This document shows positions 33,101-41,542 of a stretch of DNA of 64,000 nucleotides, piece after piece. This DNA comes from Spodoptera frugiperda (lineage: Eukaryota; Arthropoda; Insecta; Lepidoptera; Noctuidae), in assembly GCF_023101765.2 (NCBI RefSeq), contig NC_064223.1, positions 2,604,001-2,668,000 on the forward strand, given 5' to 3'. How positions within the stretch are numbered: position 1 is the first letter of the stretch; every line of letters starts with the position of its first letter. The translations under genes and the position numbers were made by a program. The notes below the pieces were generated by a model. It saw only the letters and a list, made by a program, of their open reading frames with translations. It was not told the DNA's origin and did no database searches.

Positions 33101-34763
33101 AGTTAATTCGGCCTCCGGTATAACCCGGCCTCACTCATACAACGAAACACGACACAAGCGTTGTTTCACGTCGGTTTTCTGTGAGCACATTTCTGCCGAA
33201 GCATGGCTCTCCCAACTCTTAAATATTAAAGCCTCTTTACATTCCAGTATCCTGGCTCGCTGCCTGTTCAGCTGCAGATGATCAACCTGACCTCCGTGAG
33301 CGTGGAGCAATGCCAGGCCGTCTACCAGAGCATCAACCCAGTCTTCAGCTCACAGATCTGTTCCCTCACCAAGTCTGGAGAAGGAGCTTGTCATGTAAGT
33401 ACCAATTACAATATTTACTTTAGATTTAAAACCGAAATATTAGTTACTCTAGAATGTCTAAAGTAATAGTGCCGCCAGACCTCCTTATAGTTTGTTGGAG
33501 TATAATAAACGTATACCTTACCTTACCCGCTAGCTTACACCGACACGAATTCGATGCGGTGCGTAAACATTCTACTTAAGTACCTATAGTCTTTTTTTTT
33601 TTTGAGGGAGGAAAGTCATCCAATGTCTTCTCCCGTCTAGGGAGAGGGAGTGTCAGACTCTTACTGAAAAAAAAATACAACTAAAAATCATTCCTACTCG
33701 TACTCTTCGACCGGAGTTCCGGTAACTTATAGTCTGAGGTTTGATTTTGATGAGAAATAGCATGTTCCAAAATCGCCATCGCCAGGAGTTCATCAAAACA
33801 TATTTCAATTCAAAACAAACATATCTCCTCACCGTAGCTGTAGATTGGTCGGAATTTGATCAAAATACAACATGACATACCAATATTAACGCATCTGAGG
33901 GCCTAGTACAAGTTCATTTTACGTTTAACACGATCGATACGTTTATGACGTTCGGCGCTCTGATTGGCCCGTTCCAATTAGCGAACCAATCAGAGAGCCA
34001 GACGCTGTAACGTTTCGACGTAAAACGAATTCGGACTAGGTAATTTCGGTTCGCAAATGTTATTATGGGGTGTTATCTCAAATATGATTTATGGTGGGTT
34101 CCGCCCCGCCTCGCATGTTAACGTTGTTTTGAAATACGTCCTTATTGAGCATGTTTTGATTTATTGTAAATTGTTATTTAATTTATTCTGTGACAAATGT
34201 ATTGTTGAGTCCTCAATGCATTTTGTAGCAAAATTTTATTAAGCACCTTCTGTTGTGCTAAAAAATTTACACATCACTCATCAACAGTCTGTAAGTGGCC
34301 ACTGCTGCCAAAACAAAGGCCTCTTCTCACACGGAAAAGGTTTGAGTATTAATCACCACCCTTGCGTATAATGTGGGTTGGCGACTTCAAACTTATATTT
34401 AGAAATTATAAACCCAAATTTCCTCCAGAAAGTACATATAACTAGGAAAAAGACACATTGATACTTATCATTGGTAGGTTTCGAGTCTCCATGCTTATGC
34501 GTGAGAAGCGATTTCTTCGGTCCACCTAGTAGGAGGTATTTTGAGAGCTATGTGTATAGAATAAAACAAAGATTTTTTAAAGAATTTGGTCATGTATTAC
34601 TTTCTCCATCTTCCAGGGTGACTCCGGAGGCCCATTGGTAGCTGATGGCAAGGTGGTTGGCATCGTATCCTGGGGCATGCCCTGCGCCCGCGGCTACCCA
34701 GACGTCTACACCAGAGTCTATTCATTCCTGGACTGGATTCAACCCAAGATTACCTTGGAATAA
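21148..34763 (+). CDS. Secreted chymotrypsin-like serine protease (S1 family, insect chymotrypsin-2 type)
   Basis: Five coding exons: 21148-21190, 25661-25892, 28655-28901, 33248-33394 and 34617-34763. All borders are GT/AG, intron phases are 1, 2, 0, 0, and the product is 271 residues. A hydrophobic signal peptide (MFAVIFACLFLGAYG) leads to a propeptide ending at Arg46 before IVGG, the tryptic activation site. The catalytic triad is His88 (TAAHC), Asp133 (KNDVSVI) and Ser226 (GDSGGP). The six cysteines match the three disulfides usual in insect chymotrypsins. S1 pocket positions 189 and 226 (chymotrypsin numbering) are Gly220 and Asp252 (GYPDVY). Lacking Asp189 it should not be a trypsin. 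Gly189/Asp226 is the pocket I know from insect chymotrypsin-2 and crab collagenase-type enzymes. It is probably secreted into the gut lumen for protein digestion. Introns are large and repeat-filled, yet all exons are intact. Confidence 0.95.
21443..23268 (-). mobile_element. Non-autonomous Helitron, copy 3, in protease intron 1
   Basis: On the - strand it starts TCTAACATAAATAAGAATCG after a host A and ends CGATCGCGGGCAAAAGCTAG before a host T. It follows the 6460 copy along most of its length with many small deletions, so it is older. It carries an expanded ATTTT tract (22480-22830) near its middle. Confidence 0.7.
22480..22830. repeat. (ATTTT)n low-complexity tract
   Basis: Roughly 350 bases of ATTTT and ATTTTT units with few interruptions, within the Helitron. 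Matching positions in the other copies have only a short 'ATTTTTATTTTTTG'-like piece, so this looks like local expansion. Confidence 0.9.
23269..24424. other. Intron 1 sequence, nothing recognised
   Basis: AT-rich intronic DNA without repeat match or open frame. Confidence 0.5.
24425..24582 (-). repeat. tRNA-derived SINE, family B
   Basis: Reverse orientation: 'GGGTGCGTTTACAAACAACA', 'CAATTTGTGGATCACACAAA', TAACGAACTCGCTACAC (decayed B box) and 'CCAGCCACCGCACCAATCGT' (A box side). Lies in protease intron 1. Confidence 0.8.
24630..24782 (+). repeat. LINE-like family D, 3' end
   Basis: 'GGACTACCTAACAGGTTACC', 'GAAAAGCAGGAGTAGGAACG', GAGTCTGACACTCCCTCTC, ending in CCTCCCTAAAAAAA, an A-tail on the + strand. 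Lies in intron 1. Confidence 0.8.
25290..25460. repeat. Family K fragment
   Basis: 'AAAAATCAATTGCTGTTAAT', then a TCGCTAAAACT motif and 'CTGCTGGACCGATTTGGCTA' match 46612-46745. In intron 1. Confidence 0.5.
25925..26045. other. Repeat scrap at start of protease intron 2
   Basis: 'CATCATCACTTACCATCAGC' and 'GAGATAGCGGCCAAACGTCA' have the wording of a common moth repeat tail. No second copy is obvious in this window, so the call is weak. Confidence 0.3.
26046..26611. other. Intron 2 sequence, nothing recognised
   Basis: No repeat or coding match by eye. Confidence 0.45.
26612..26773. mobile_element. MITE-like inverted-repeat element, copy 3 (decayed)
   Basis: 'CTTAGTAGGAATTTGCTTTA' at the left and AAACAAACTCATACTAAGGG plus TAC at the right; the core is AT-shifted and the inner hairpin is largely lost. 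Protease intron 2. Confidence 0.65.
26774..28154. other. Intron 2 sequence, nothing recognised
   Basis: AT-rich, without features I can support. Confidence 0.45.
28155..28326 (+). repeat. Dispersed repeat family 1, partial
   Basis: 'GTATGGGATAAGGCAGTAAA', ACGAAACACCAGAGGCGC and 'GGGGTTAGGAATTTGAGGA'; located 330 bases before exon 3. Confidence 0.75.
29012..29195 (-). mobile_element. Helitron-like short element, decayed
   Basis: Starts with CTAGCTTTCACCCGATTTAC, followed by 'CTCGGCTCCTTATGATCGTA'; sister of 18288-18500. In intron 3. Confidence 0.45.
29413..29704. mobile_element. MITE with TAA flanks, possibly PIF/Harbinger-like
   Basis: Terminal inverted repeats of about 45 bp start AGGTAAGCGTCCACAGRCCC and pair with the end GGGCCTGTGGACGCTTACCT. 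Both flanks read TAA, a 3-bp duplication of the TWA type used by PIF/Harbinger elements. The interior is full of CGATGCGTACGATGCG-like words and has no meaningful open frame. A shorter relative lies at 42539-42728. Confidence 0.7.
29705..31227. other. Intron 3 sequence, nothing recognised
   Basis: AT-rich intronic DNA with no repeat that I can match. Confidence 0.45.
31228..31502 (+). repeat. Dispersed repeat family 1, full length
   Basis: One of the most complete copies: 'TATCATATAAGCTGGTAAAC', 'GGTAAGCAATCGCCACCGCC', AAGTGCGTTGCCGGCCTTTT, 'GGTTGTTGAAGAATAAGG', GTTGTTTCACGTCGG, through 'AAGCATGGCTCTCCCACACT'. Intron 3. Confidence 0.9.
31648..31770 (+). repeat. Family H repeat
   Basis: 'TATAAGTGGCCACTGCTGAC', 'ACACGGAGAAGGTTTGAGCA' and AATGCGGGTTGGC; also at 34282-34390 and in pieces at 1590 and 6235. 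Confidence 0.7.
31800..31920 (+). repeat. Dispersed repeat family 1, internally deleted
   Basis: The head jumps from 'AACACTTGAAACACCAGG' straight to 'AATCGGGGATTTGG', skipping the middle of the family. Confidence 0.75.
32325..32410 (+). repeat. tRNA-derived SINE, family C, head
   Basis: 'GATCGAGTAGTCGCATCGG', GGGTTCGATTCCCGGG (B box) and 'TTTTCGGTTTGCCGAAAATT'; the rest is missing. Confidence 0.75.
32557..32770 (+). repeat. tRNA-derived SINE, family B, full length with A-tail
   Basis: Best B copy: 'GACTGCACGGTTGGTGCGGT' and GGCTGGGCAACCGGCTGCC (A box region), 'GTAACGGGTTCGATTCCCGC' (perfect GGTTCGATTCC B box), 'TGTGATCCACAAATTGTTG', TTTGTAAACGCACCCACGAC, then an A-run from about 32754 to 32769. 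The head resembles a tRNA, but the anticodon arm does not fold as a functional tRNA by eye, so I call it a SINE. Confidence 0.85.
33085..33222 (+). repeat. Dispersed repeat family 1, 3' part, abutting exon 4
   Basis: 'AAAGATTGGGAAGGAGTTAA', GCGTTGTTTCACGTCGG and 'AAGCATGGCTCTCCCA'. It ends about 26 bases before the exon 4 acceptor, so the splice branch region is squeezed between repeat and exon. Confidence 0.8.
33590..33735 (-). repeat. LINE-like family D, 3' end
   Basis: T-run at 33592-33603, then 'GAGGGAGGAAAGTCATCCAA' and GGGAGTGTCAGACTCTTACT; protease intron 4. Confidence 0.8.
33902..34041. mobile_element. MITE-like inverted-repeat element, copy 4
   Basis: CCTAGTACAAGTTCATTTTA at the left pairs with AAAACGAATTCGGACTAGG at the right. 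The inner arms GTTCGGCGCTCTGATTGG and CCAATCAGAGAGCCAGACG are well kept. Intron 4. Confidence 0.8.
34282..34390 (+). repeat. Family H repeat
   Basis: 'TCTGTAAGTGGCCACTGCTG', 'CACACGGAAAAGGTTTGAGT', ATGTGGGTTGGCGAC. A tRNA-like SINE scrap (- strand, GGTTTCGAGTC and similar) follows at 34461-34525. Confidence 0.65.
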
Positions 34764-34901
34764 TCATTCCAGTCCGAGGTGCAAGGTGAAAAGGACTTAA
34801 ATGTAATTATCTTTAGGTCCTTTTTAAGTATGTATTATCTGATTCTTGTTATGATATTATGAAAAGTAATGTTTTTATACTCGAATGTATTATGGATTGA
34901 T

Positions 34902-34907
34902 AATAAA
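34902..34907 (+). promoter_or_regulatory. Poly(A) signal of the protease gene
   Basis: AATAAA lies 139 bases after the stop codon and is followed by a T-rich stretch. This gives a short 3' UTR. Confidence 0.6.
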
Positions 34908-34924
34908 CATTATTAATTGTTACG

Positions 34925-35619
34925 GTGTTCATATTATTATCCTATTATCTACCTACAAATTAACTTGGTGCTTTTGGTATGTCTTAAAATAAATCCTTTG
35001 CCAACCCAAGTGATTTCATAACAAACCTATTTCGGTATAGAAACTATGAACTTTGTTTCTTTCTCTACAACAGGACACAAGTCATAACTTTCAACTCGTA
35101 CAAATGCTGTAAACTTCCACGTGTTCGCTTCCCTGGTAGAGCAACAAGCAATAACATTAATTTGCTACAATAATACTTAGTATACTATCTTACATAAACA
35201 TGCCACGTGGAACATACGCGTGCACTGACAGAGTAATGAGTAACTTAATTAACTAATTGATTAATATATAGATGCTACCCATACCTGCCTACCTGCGTAG
35301 GTGTATAGACACATATTTCTGTAAATAACTTCATTATAATATGACGCTTTTCATTAAATAACTGCTATTACCAATGCTTTTACTTCCGTAACCAAAACCT
35401 CATGACCAATCACGTATGTCATGGTTGCCATAATTGCAAACGTCAGGCCTAAGAAGGGGCAAGCGGTGATACACATTGCATATACATATACAGTGTTATG
35501 TATATCATCTTCTTTTCTAACCCTATCAATAAAGCAGCTATAAAAACAAACAAAAAACAAATCGATTATCCAAACATCTACAACTTATTAATAAGGTCAA
35601 AACACACATAACAAGCACG
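34925..35619. other. Intergenic, nothing recognised
   Basis: AT-rich DNA downstream of the protease; no coding signal. Confidence 0.5.
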
Positions 35620-35845
35620 GCTCCGGATCGGCTCCGGCACGTCGTTGCTTCGAATTGTGGCTACAGCTAGCTGTCAGCGTGCTTACGGCGCGCCGACTGC
35701 GAGCTGCAAGCGCGCGATGCGACGATGTTTCACTTGCACCAGGCGACTCGCTATTGGCAAATAGTAAAGCACAGCATACGGTCCGCTCGTCAACTCACAC
35801 GACTCAACAGGACCGCGCGCTGGCCACCGTCGCCTTTTTTTGTTG
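35620..35845. other. GC-rich island, unassigned
   Basis: CG-rich words (GGCTCCGGATCGGCTCCGGC, GGCGCGCCGACTGCGAGCTG) in AT-rich surroundings. A 63-codon frame without recognisable motif is open across it. It could be a promoter/first-exon region of an unseen gene or part of a dispersed repeat; the sequence alone does not decide. Confidence 0.4.
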
Positions 35846-35869
35846 ACGTTACGTAATAATATATGTATT

Positions 35870-35970
35870 TATTTATTATTTATTTAACTTTTTGCAACAT
35901 AATGTACAATGGTGGGCTTAATGCCATAGGCATTCTTGCTAGCCAACCTTTAGGTGATGCAGTGAGAATG
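35870..35970 (+). repeat. Family J repeat
   Basis: 'ATGTACAATGGTGGGCTTAA', TGCCATAGGCATTCTTGC and 'GCCAACCTTTAGGTGATGCA' match 52437-52665, where the sequence is split by a D insertion. Confidence 0.65.
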
Positions 35971-37080
35971 TGGGGTGTATATATTATACGATACATGATT
36001 TAAAGTTCAAATTTAAGTGACAAGTTAATAATATAATCCATTGTACACTAAATATTCACAGTCCTTCAAAAGCCAGACCAACTTAAGTTAAAATATAATT
36101 AATTTAACTTTATAATAAAGTAAAGTATCCATTACCTGCCCTAAAACAATAGTAACTCGTCCCTTCCAACCTTGGACAAGTTTCAAGGGTTTGTGTATAG
36201 TCAGCAGTGTAAATCGGTGTAGCTACAAACAATATTTACCCTTAAAGTTATATACAAATAAAGTAGCAAGTGCCGTGTTTGCTTAGTCAGGTTTCGTATA
36301 TATGGAGGTTTTGAATTATGAGATTGGTACGGGAAATTAGAATATGGTCATTTTTATTGAGAGAAGAGGGCTTTGGTCATTAGTGGGACAGTTATAGGCT
36401 GGTGATGATGATGATTCTGATTCATGGTTTTATACATCAGTCATCGGCATTCGGACCGTCATGTCATTGGTTGTGAGAATAATCTTGACCAATGATGGGC
36501 GAGAATGCTCTCACCCCAGCCCGGCTGGGAGCTTTCTCTGGAATCCAATTCCGGTCGATAAATATAGATATTATGAAATCTCTATTGAGTTGCAACACTA
36601 GCGCCCATTGCATCCGTATTAAGTGAATGAATTAAATATAATAATTATTGAATGAATTAAATGGTATTTAGTTTGACTTTATATTCCGTACTCTGAAAGC
36701 TGTTTTAACATCTACAATTGAAGTTGTACAATTTTAAAATTAAATAATTATTGTCATTTTATTAATTGAAATTGCATTGACATTGACATTGGTTTCAAGA
36801 GTAAGCGCCCTGAACTATTCTACTTCAACGATATTTTACCGTTATGGATAAATAAAGTTTTCACTTTGGCCGGGGAACCTGGCACCTACGTTTCAATATT
36901 AAATTTAGTTTTCGCCGAAAGTTACCCGTAGCCCGCTATAGCGAATTTCCTAGAAATTAATATGAAAATATGTAGTTTTAGAATTGGGAACTTTTACAGA
37001 TACATACTTTTAAAAATATTCTCGTTACACAAACATCACCGAATGGGTGTGAAATACAAAATAATATTAACAAAATCGAT
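35971..37080. other. Intergenic, nothing recognised
   Basis: AT-rich; no feature supported. Confidence 0.45.
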
Positions 37081-37380
37081 CTTTTTTATGGTATAAGCCA
37101 GTTCACGAGCTGACGGTTCATCTAATGGTAAGCAATCGCCATCGCCCATTGACACCCAAAACTCCAAAGGCATTACAAGTGCCTTTTGGGAGTTAGAAAT
37201 TTAAGGGTTGTTGGGGAATCGGGGATTGGGAATATTAGGAAGAGGGGTAATTAAGCCGGTAACCTCTCTCATACAACGAAATATAACGCAAGCGTTGTTT
37301 CACGTCGGTTTTCTGTGAGGCCGTGGTATCACTTCAGTCGAGCCAACCCATTCGTGTCGAAGCATGGCTCTTCCACTTAC
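37081..37380 (+). repeat. Dispersed repeat family 1, full length
   Basis: 'TTTTTTATGGTATAAGCCAG' through 'GAAGCATGGCTCTTCCACTT'. The last 40 or so bases recur immediately to the right (37410-37442, 'GCCGAAGCATGGCTCTCCCA'), a small tandem duplication of the 3' end. Confidence 0.9.
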
Positions 37381-37690
37381 CATTAATCCTATTAAAAAAA
37401 AACGAAGAATTTGTGCCGAAGCATGGCTCTCCCACACTTACCTTTAAACCTATTCAAAAAACGAAGACAATCAAAAACAAATTTTAAAAAGTAAACAGTA
37501 TTCAGAAATCTCAGTTGTCTATGATTGATCGCAGCACAGAGGTCCGTTTGATCTATCATAAGTGTGTTTACAACAATCTATCATCTGTGGCAAATATAGA
37601 GTCCAGTTGTTTATGGAAGGTGGCGATAGATCGCAGTGTTACGGGAAACTGATGCTTATAAGTAGGAAATAGGTGTAAATATAGTAAATA

Positions 37691-38064
37691 CTAGCTTCCG
37701 CCCGCGACTCCGTCCGCGCGGATGTCGGTCTTCGCGTGGATGTTTTATTTCTCAATTTTGAGTAACTCTGACAATGACATCTTATAAATATCTATTGGAC
37801 CCAAATACGGCTAGGCCTTTTTTATAGTATTTTATAGTGGCCTTTTTGTATTTTTCCAGGATAAAAAGTTATAATTATACCAAGTTTCATCGAAATCGAA
37901 CCGTTAGTTTTCACGTGATGCTTGAACATACAGACAGATAGACAATTTTTTTTTTATCACATATTTGGGTTTGGTATCGACCCAGTAACACCCCCTGCTA
38001 TTTATTTTTTCAATATTTTCGATGTACAGAATTGACCCTTCTACAGATTTATTATATGTATAGA
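37691..38064 (-). mobile_element. Non-autonomous Helitron, short copy
   Basis: On the - strand: host A, TCTATACATATAATAAATC ... GCGGACGGAGTCGCGGGCGG ... AGCTAG, host T. Only 374 bp. Same subfamily as 14240-15057, with the CCGCGCGG...CGCGG hairpin near the 3' end. Confidence 0.8.
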
Positions 38065-38271
38065 TTACCTGTTAATGTCTAAAGGAATTGTTGATCAACA
38101 AGTTTTGTGTTACATCATTCATCATGTCTTGGCAAACATCTTCATAAACTTAGATATTATTTATGGCCTTTGTTTGTAGCGTCGATCATTGATGAAGTAT
38201 TGTTTTGTGTTGCTCCGAGGAATAGTAGGAGTGTGTTCTGTTACCATGTTTTCTGGACTCGATTTTGATTT

Positions 38272-38843
38272 TAGTATTTTCTTTAATGATTTTAAAGATG
38301 TTTACTCAGACTGATGTCTAATCTGTAAACATACATACTTATAAAGTACTTGCGTATTAAATCGAGATGGATTAACACTGCCTTGTTTGTCAAGTGGTCG
38401 CAATTGCGACTGCCGGACAAGGGGTCTCGGGTTTGATTCCCGTGTCGAACAAAGAACTATTGGGCTATTTCGGTTTTTCGAAATTTTCTTAGTCAGCACA
38501 GAGTCTATAATTGTGCCCAGTATATGGCAATAGGCTCACCCCCTATTACATGGGATTTATTATTTTCTTTATTGATTTTAAAGATGTTTACTTAGACTGA
38601 TGTGTAATTTGTAAACATATACTTATAACGTTCTTACATATTAAATCGAGAAGGATTAACCCTGCCTTGTTGGTCAAGTGGTCGCAAGTACGACTGTCGA
38701 ACAAGGGGTCTCGGGCTTGATTCCCGGGTCGAGCAAAGCATTACTGGACTTTTTTCGGTTGTTAGAAAATTTCTTAGTAGTAGCACGTTGTCTGAAATTG
38801 TACCCAGGATATGGCAATAGGCTCACCCACTATTACATGGGAT
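38272..38843 (+). repeat. 286-bp tandem duplication carrying two SINE C copies
   Basis: 'GATTTTAAAGATGTTTACT' at 38288 recurs at 38574, and the two halves stay alignable through TTAAATCGAGAWGGATTAAC, 'GTCAAGTGGTCGCA' and the SINE body to CATGGGATTTAT. Each half contains a C-family SINE (about 38380-38555 and 38663 onward). The second SINE runs on to its 'CTACCCCTTCGGGGATTAAA' end at about 38935. Confidence 0.85.
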
Positions 38844-38937
38844 TTATGATTGTATAGCGGCATTACGTGCCGTTATGTGCACGTCTGCCTACCCCTTCGG
38901 GGATTAAAAGGCGTGACGTTGTCTATGGATTAATACG
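38660..38937 (+). repeat. tRNA-derived SINE, family C
   Basis: 'TTGTTGGTCAAGTGGTCGCA' (decayed A box), GGGCTTGATTCCCGGGTC (B box region), 'ATATGGCAATAGGCTCACCC' and the terminal CTACCCCTTCGGGGATTAAA. The sister copy in the left duplicate is at about 38380. Confidence 0.8.
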
Positions 38938-39472
38938 CCTAATAGAGAAAATCATGGCCGATTTCTCAGTTATTTATTTCAAACTCGAAAATCTTTTTAT
39001 AAAGATGCACTTAAACATGTCCATAAACAATGCTCAAAATAGAATTCGCGCCAACAAGATGAAAAAACAAAATGGCGACGAGGAACATCGTGCATCGTTT
39101 TAAAACTTAGGTACAAGCGTAGAGGCGGAGGTAGAGGCATTCATCTTCATAATTCCAAGAAGTCACAACTGTCAGCTCTCAGTTCGAGAACTTTCTCTAC
39201 TTTTCTTTTTACATATATATATGTATTATGTATGTACGCTCAGTTTTGTGAACAAGCGAACTGTGAAAATACGACGAAATGCCCGAAAATAATGATGCTG
39301 CCATATACGGGATTGTTTTCTAGACGACGAAGTTTTGTTTTTGAAAAATGTCGTGCAGTTATTTTTCTAGAAGAAACTCGTATTATGCACTGACATGACT
39401 TTCTGCTACATGACATAAGTCTTTGCTGACATAAATGTCTCCTTATTCGTGAAATTTGAAAAAACTAAAAGA
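38938..39472. other. Intergenic, nothing recognised
   Basis: A 78-codon frame (38867-39103) starts within the SINE tail and continues into unique DNA; I do not regard it as a gene. Confidence 0.4.
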
Positions 39473-39660
39473 TTATAACTTTCGTGAGACATACTAAATT
39501 AAGTACATATTATGTTTGTCGGCTTACTCACGTTATTATTATAGAGTCGAATCGGGCGTGCAACTCGAATCGCCGGTAGCAGCGCGTCAGTCGACCGCGT
39601 ATGTCGCGGATTGCTGCTCATGAACATGAGCCTCTAGCATGGCTTGAAACTAGTCGAGTT
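39473..39660 (+). repeat. Dispersed repeat family G
   Basis: 'TTTCGTGAGACATACTAAAT' to 'GAGCCTCTAGCATGGCTTGA' plus AACTAGTCGAG; the best-preserved G copy. Confidence 0.8.
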
Positions 39661-40109
39661 GCTCGTTAAATAATTACGTAAATAAAAGATAATAATGTCA
39701 TGCAATGAGATAATAGAGGATCAAGTATCTATTAAAATGTGAATTTTCATGTTACAATATCTTGCCACGCAATGAGATTACTTAATTAAATTAGTAAACA
39801 AATGCAAAGATTACATTCAACACAATACCATTAAATACTGTCAGAACTTTCCAGAAAATATTAGTATTGCGGTCAATATCACGGAATTATTGGGTAAACA
39901 GTTAGGCAGGTACTTAGTTGATGAGTTCGCAAGCACTACGAACCAACATTTGAAGTACTTGTCTAATTGGTGCCTAGCCTAGTTAGTGATCTCAATCCTG
40001 TTCTAACTATACAATAATATTGACTGAGAATTTACTGGCAAGGACCAATTTTGTTGTACAGGTGGTCACATAGCACTAAATGAGATTTGACTAAAAATCG
40101 CGATTTACT

Positions 40110-40245
40110 CGCGTAAATTAATGGAGAAAAGCTCTACAAGTTTCGAGTTACAGAGGGACTCTTCATTATGAGCAGCGTGTGCAGGCCCAGCGACGTTGCC
40201 ATTAATTTATGTGAGTAAACCGTATTTTTAGTTTATTTAGCAACC
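40110..40245 (-). repeat. Family G-related repeat
   Basis: 'GTTTCGAGTTACAGAGGGAC', TCTTCATTATGAGCAGCG and 'GTGAGTAAACCG' are the complement of the right-hand part of the 55423-56150 copy. Confidence 0.6.
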
Positions 40246-41395
40246 TTCGTTATATAAAATCGTTTTTAATAAAAATGCTGCTATATGCTACTATAGATAC
40301 ATAGTATTTTGTGGCCTCAAAATCATTTTATATCGAAAATGTAAACCTTTGCATCGATTGTGTTTCGTCAACTTTGTAATAAAATTCACGGTTCGTAAAA
40401 TGTGAGTCATAAAATTTTCTACTCAACTTCGTCCGTACGATGTATTGAAATATGCAAAATTTGCAGTTCACCCAATTTCATTGACACTGCATTCACTAGA
40501 TACGAACGCTGAATGTTGTGAAATTTCAGTTCTATTTTAATGAAATTTACTTGCGACGAACGAACGTGCTGTGATATGGAGCAAATTCTGCTATAAAATC
40601 TTGTTATAGCTGGAAGCTTAGTTTAGAATGCTGATAAAATAAATAAAACGTAACATACATTTCTATCTAAACGCCTATTATTCTCCGAAGTAGTCTAACA
40701 GTCGCACTTGCGAGCGCTCGACCAACGAGGCAGTCGAATATTAAAAGGCGTATCATTAGGTTTTTATGACCACCAGTGAGAATAGATTAGAATCTAGATT
40801 ATACATAATATATAAAAGAAAGTTAGGTATATCTCAAGAACAGCTAAATTTATTTGGCTGAAAATTGGTAGGAATGTACCAGGAGATGAATATGGAATAA
40901 ATACTTTTTATACAAGAAAGTCATGTAAAAAAGCTAGTATTTCATATTCTGTAAATTCGTGTCTCCCGAGTCTTAAGTATAAGATACTTTAGATAGTAAG
41001 TGAGACTCCATAACGTTTTAGTAGGTCCTTGCCCTAGAGTACTAGAATATAATGCGCACTTAGCTTACCAGTTTACCCAACTGCTCGCAGTCTTTGAGAG
41101 TTCACTGGATTCTATCCGACCTTGGAGTTTTGTTCCATTTTCTTGGAACACTTTGGAAATGTGGTCTTCGACAATTGTTCGGCAAAGTGACAAAACAACA
41201 TCGATTTAAAAAGCTTTTCTACGAAATTGTACAAATCTGTTTTTCCGCAGTCTTACTCTGAACCATTAACAAAGCCTTTTGCCATTCAGATCTTTAGTTA
41301 AACCTTTTAATAATATATTTTTTTGACTTTAAACCATTATCAAATACTTTTTGAATCCATTAAAATTGTTAATTAAATCTAGCTATCATACTAAT
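40246..41395. other. Intergenic; short repeat word at about 40695-40750
   Basis: 'GAGCGCTCGACCAACGAGGC' and AGTCGAATATT recur in changed form at 42836-42875. Otherwise nothing is recognised. Confidence 0.4.
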
Positions 41396-41542
41396 ATCAT
41401 AAATATGAAAGATTTATGGTTTCACGATCAAACTACTGAACGGATCTTGATGAAAATTGGTATACACACAGGGTATAAGCTGACTTGGTTGATAGGATTT
41501 TTATCACAGAGAAACGCGGGCGAAACCGCTGTCAAAAGCTAG
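41396..41542 (+). mobile_element. Very short Helitron-like element (147 bp)
   Basis: Host A, TCATACTAATATCATAAAT at the 5' end, 'GAAACGCGGGCGAAACCGCT' and GTCAAAAGCTAG then host T at the 3' end. The CGCGGGCG...CCGC-type hairpin precedes CTAG. The 63-codon frame over it is not a gene. Confidence 0.65.
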
